DNA of 6,580 nucleotides. Origin: an uncultured Alphaproteobacteria bacterium (GTDB taxonomy: Bacteria; Pseudomonadota; Alphaproteobacteria; Rhizobiales; Hyphomicrobiaceae). Shown piece by piece: positions 5,835-6,580 of the stretch. A program made the translations under genes and the position numbers. The stretch spans positions 1-6,580 of the forward strand of contig CALFEM010000541.1 in the NCBI GenBank assembly GCA_937950105.1, given 5' to 3'. Position 1 is the first letter of the stretch, and every line of letters begins with the position of its first letter. The notes under the pieces were generated by a model, which was given only the letters and a program-made list of their open reading frames with translations, was not told the origin of the DNA and searched no databases.

Positions 5835-5877
5835 ACGCCGTTCTGAAATTCTCAACCGTGTCAGGTGGGTCTCTTCC

Positions 5878-6534
5878 ATGAAGCATGTGATCGACGAGCT
5901 GGAGAAGCGGCGCGAGAACGCGCGCCTCGGTGGCGGCCAGGTTCGCATCGACGCGCAGCACAAGCGCGGCAAGCTGACGGCGCGCGAGCGCATCGAATTG
6001 CTCATGGACGACGGCTCGTTCGAGGAGTTCGACATGTTCGTCGAGCACCGCGCCACCGAGTTCGGCATGGAGAAGACGAAGATTCCGGGCGACGGCGTCG
6101 TCACCGGCTGGGGCACCATCAACGGCCGCGTGGTCTACGTGTTCGCCAAGGACTTCACCGTGTTCGGCGGCTCGCTCTCCGAGACGCACGCGAAGAAGAT
6201 CACCAAGATCCAGGACATGGCGCTGAAGAACCGCGCGCCCATCATCGGCCTGTTCGATGCCGGCGGCGCGCGTATCCAGGAGGGCGTCGATGCGCTCGGC
6301 GGCTACGGCGAGGTGTTCACGCGCAACGTGCTCGCCTCCGGCGTCATTCCGCAGATCTCGCTCATCATGGGACCGTGCGCGGGTGGCGACGTCTACTCGC
6401 CGGCCATGACCGATTTCATCTTCATGGTGCGCGACACGAGCTACATGTTCGTCACCGGCCCCGATGTCGTGAAGACGGTGACCAACGAGACCGTGACGGC
6501 GGAAGAGCTCGGTGGCGCCAAGGTGCACACGACG
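5878..6534 (+). CDS. pccB: Propionyl-CoA carboxylase beta subunit, 5' part only
   Basis: The visible 219 residues are the N-terminal carboxyltransferase region of the beta subunit of an acyl-CoA carboxylase, most like propionyl-CoA carboxylase. That enzyme moves CO2 from biotin on the alpha subunit to propionyl-CoA, making methylmalonyl-CoA for the succinate route. Landmarks are [19 protein letters not shown] (32-50), [12 protein letters not shown] (91-102), the first oxyanion-hole motif GGARIQEG (129-136), GGYGEVF (141-147), [11 protein letters not shown] (165-175) and [14 protein letters not shown] (191-204). ATG 5878 follows AGGTGGG (5863-5869) by eight bases. The family is around 510 residues, so less than half is present. 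The break is artificial: sequence after codon 219 is sequencing adapter. The alpha subunit and methylmalonyl-CoA genes, if linked, lie beyond the edge. Other acyl-CoA carboxylase beta subunits are a less likely alternative. Confidence 0.93.
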
Positions 6535-6580
6535 AGATCGGAAGAGCACACGTCTGAACTCCAGTCACTTAGGCATCTCG
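6535..6580 (+). other. Illumina TruSeq adapter contamination (index TTAGGC)
   Basis: From 6535 the sequence reads AGATCGGAAGAGC and continues without mismatch through the known TruSeq index-adapter sequence. It ends its constant part at 6568, has TTAGGC (TruSeq index 3) at 6569-6574 and ATCTCG of the downstream constant part at 6575-6580. In the pccB frame it yields the well-known contaminant peptide [11 protein letters not shown]. These 46 bases are not part of the genome and should be trimmed. Confidence 0.98.

Noticed and set aside
5566..6549. Long minus-strand open frame antisense to pccB
   Set aside because: It starts inside the adapter and is antisense to an unmistakable pccB; the protein has no recognisable family.
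6535..6580. C-terminal extension of PccB with residues [11 protein letters not shown]
   Set aside because: This is translated sequencing adapter, not protein; genuine PccB sequence ends at codon 219.
1..6580. CRISPR array, insertion sequence, integrase, attachment site or toxin-antitoxin pair
   Set aside because: No spaced direct repeats, transposase or integrase motifs, or tRNA-end duplications were found. The Uma2 gene is the only accessory-type gene and has no partner.

Overview
The window is high-GC, densely packed bacterial chromosome. Gene content and order point to an alphaproteobacterium, probably of the Hyphomicrobiales. The main reasons are an ATP12-type F1-ATPase assembly chaperone (in bacteria typical of alphaproteobacteria), the order crcB - RluA/RluC-type pseudouridine synthase - HAD phosphatase - ATP12, and a nearby propionyl-CoA carboxylase beta gene with alphaproteobacterial-style motifs. 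The assignment is by recognition only; no search was run.

Layout, left to right. Bases 1-222 hold no complete gene. They contain two near-identical inverted repeats built on TGAAC...GTTCA, lying on a plausible leftward promoter, with a possible start codon of a divergent gene at the very edge. A lone thiS (thiamine sulfur carrier) follows at 223-441. A 220-base gap with GC-rich hairpins separates it from crcB (fluoride channel, 662-1042), which overlaps a pseudouridine synthase gene (1039-2091) by four bases. A Uma2-family nuclease-like gene (2070-2651) runs the opposite way and overlaps the synthase gene tail to tail. A HAD phosphatase (2737-3429) then overlaps the ATP12 chaperone gene (3426-4211) by four bases.

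Right part. A tandemly duplicated DUF2750-like protein is encoded at 4293-5009. Two small membrane proteins follow (5129-5479 and 5499-5762), the second with a Gly/Asp-rich tail. The 5' 219 codons of pccB begin at 5878. The last 46 bases (6535-6580) are not genomic: they match the Illumina TruSeq index adapter including a TTAGGC barcode, so the pccB truncation is an assembly artefact.

How the genes fit together. Most are independent housekeeping functions: thiamine sulfur transfer, fluoride export, RNA modification, phosphatase clean-up, ATP synthase assembly and propionyl-CoA carboxylation. Two pairs, crcB/rluC and HAD/ATP12, look translationally coupled. I found no convincing new defence, mobile or CRISPR system. 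The most worthwhile leads are the twin-operator promoter at the left edge, the duplicated DUF2750 protein beside two unassigned small membrane proteins, and the Uma2 gene placed between otherwise co-directional housekeeping genes.
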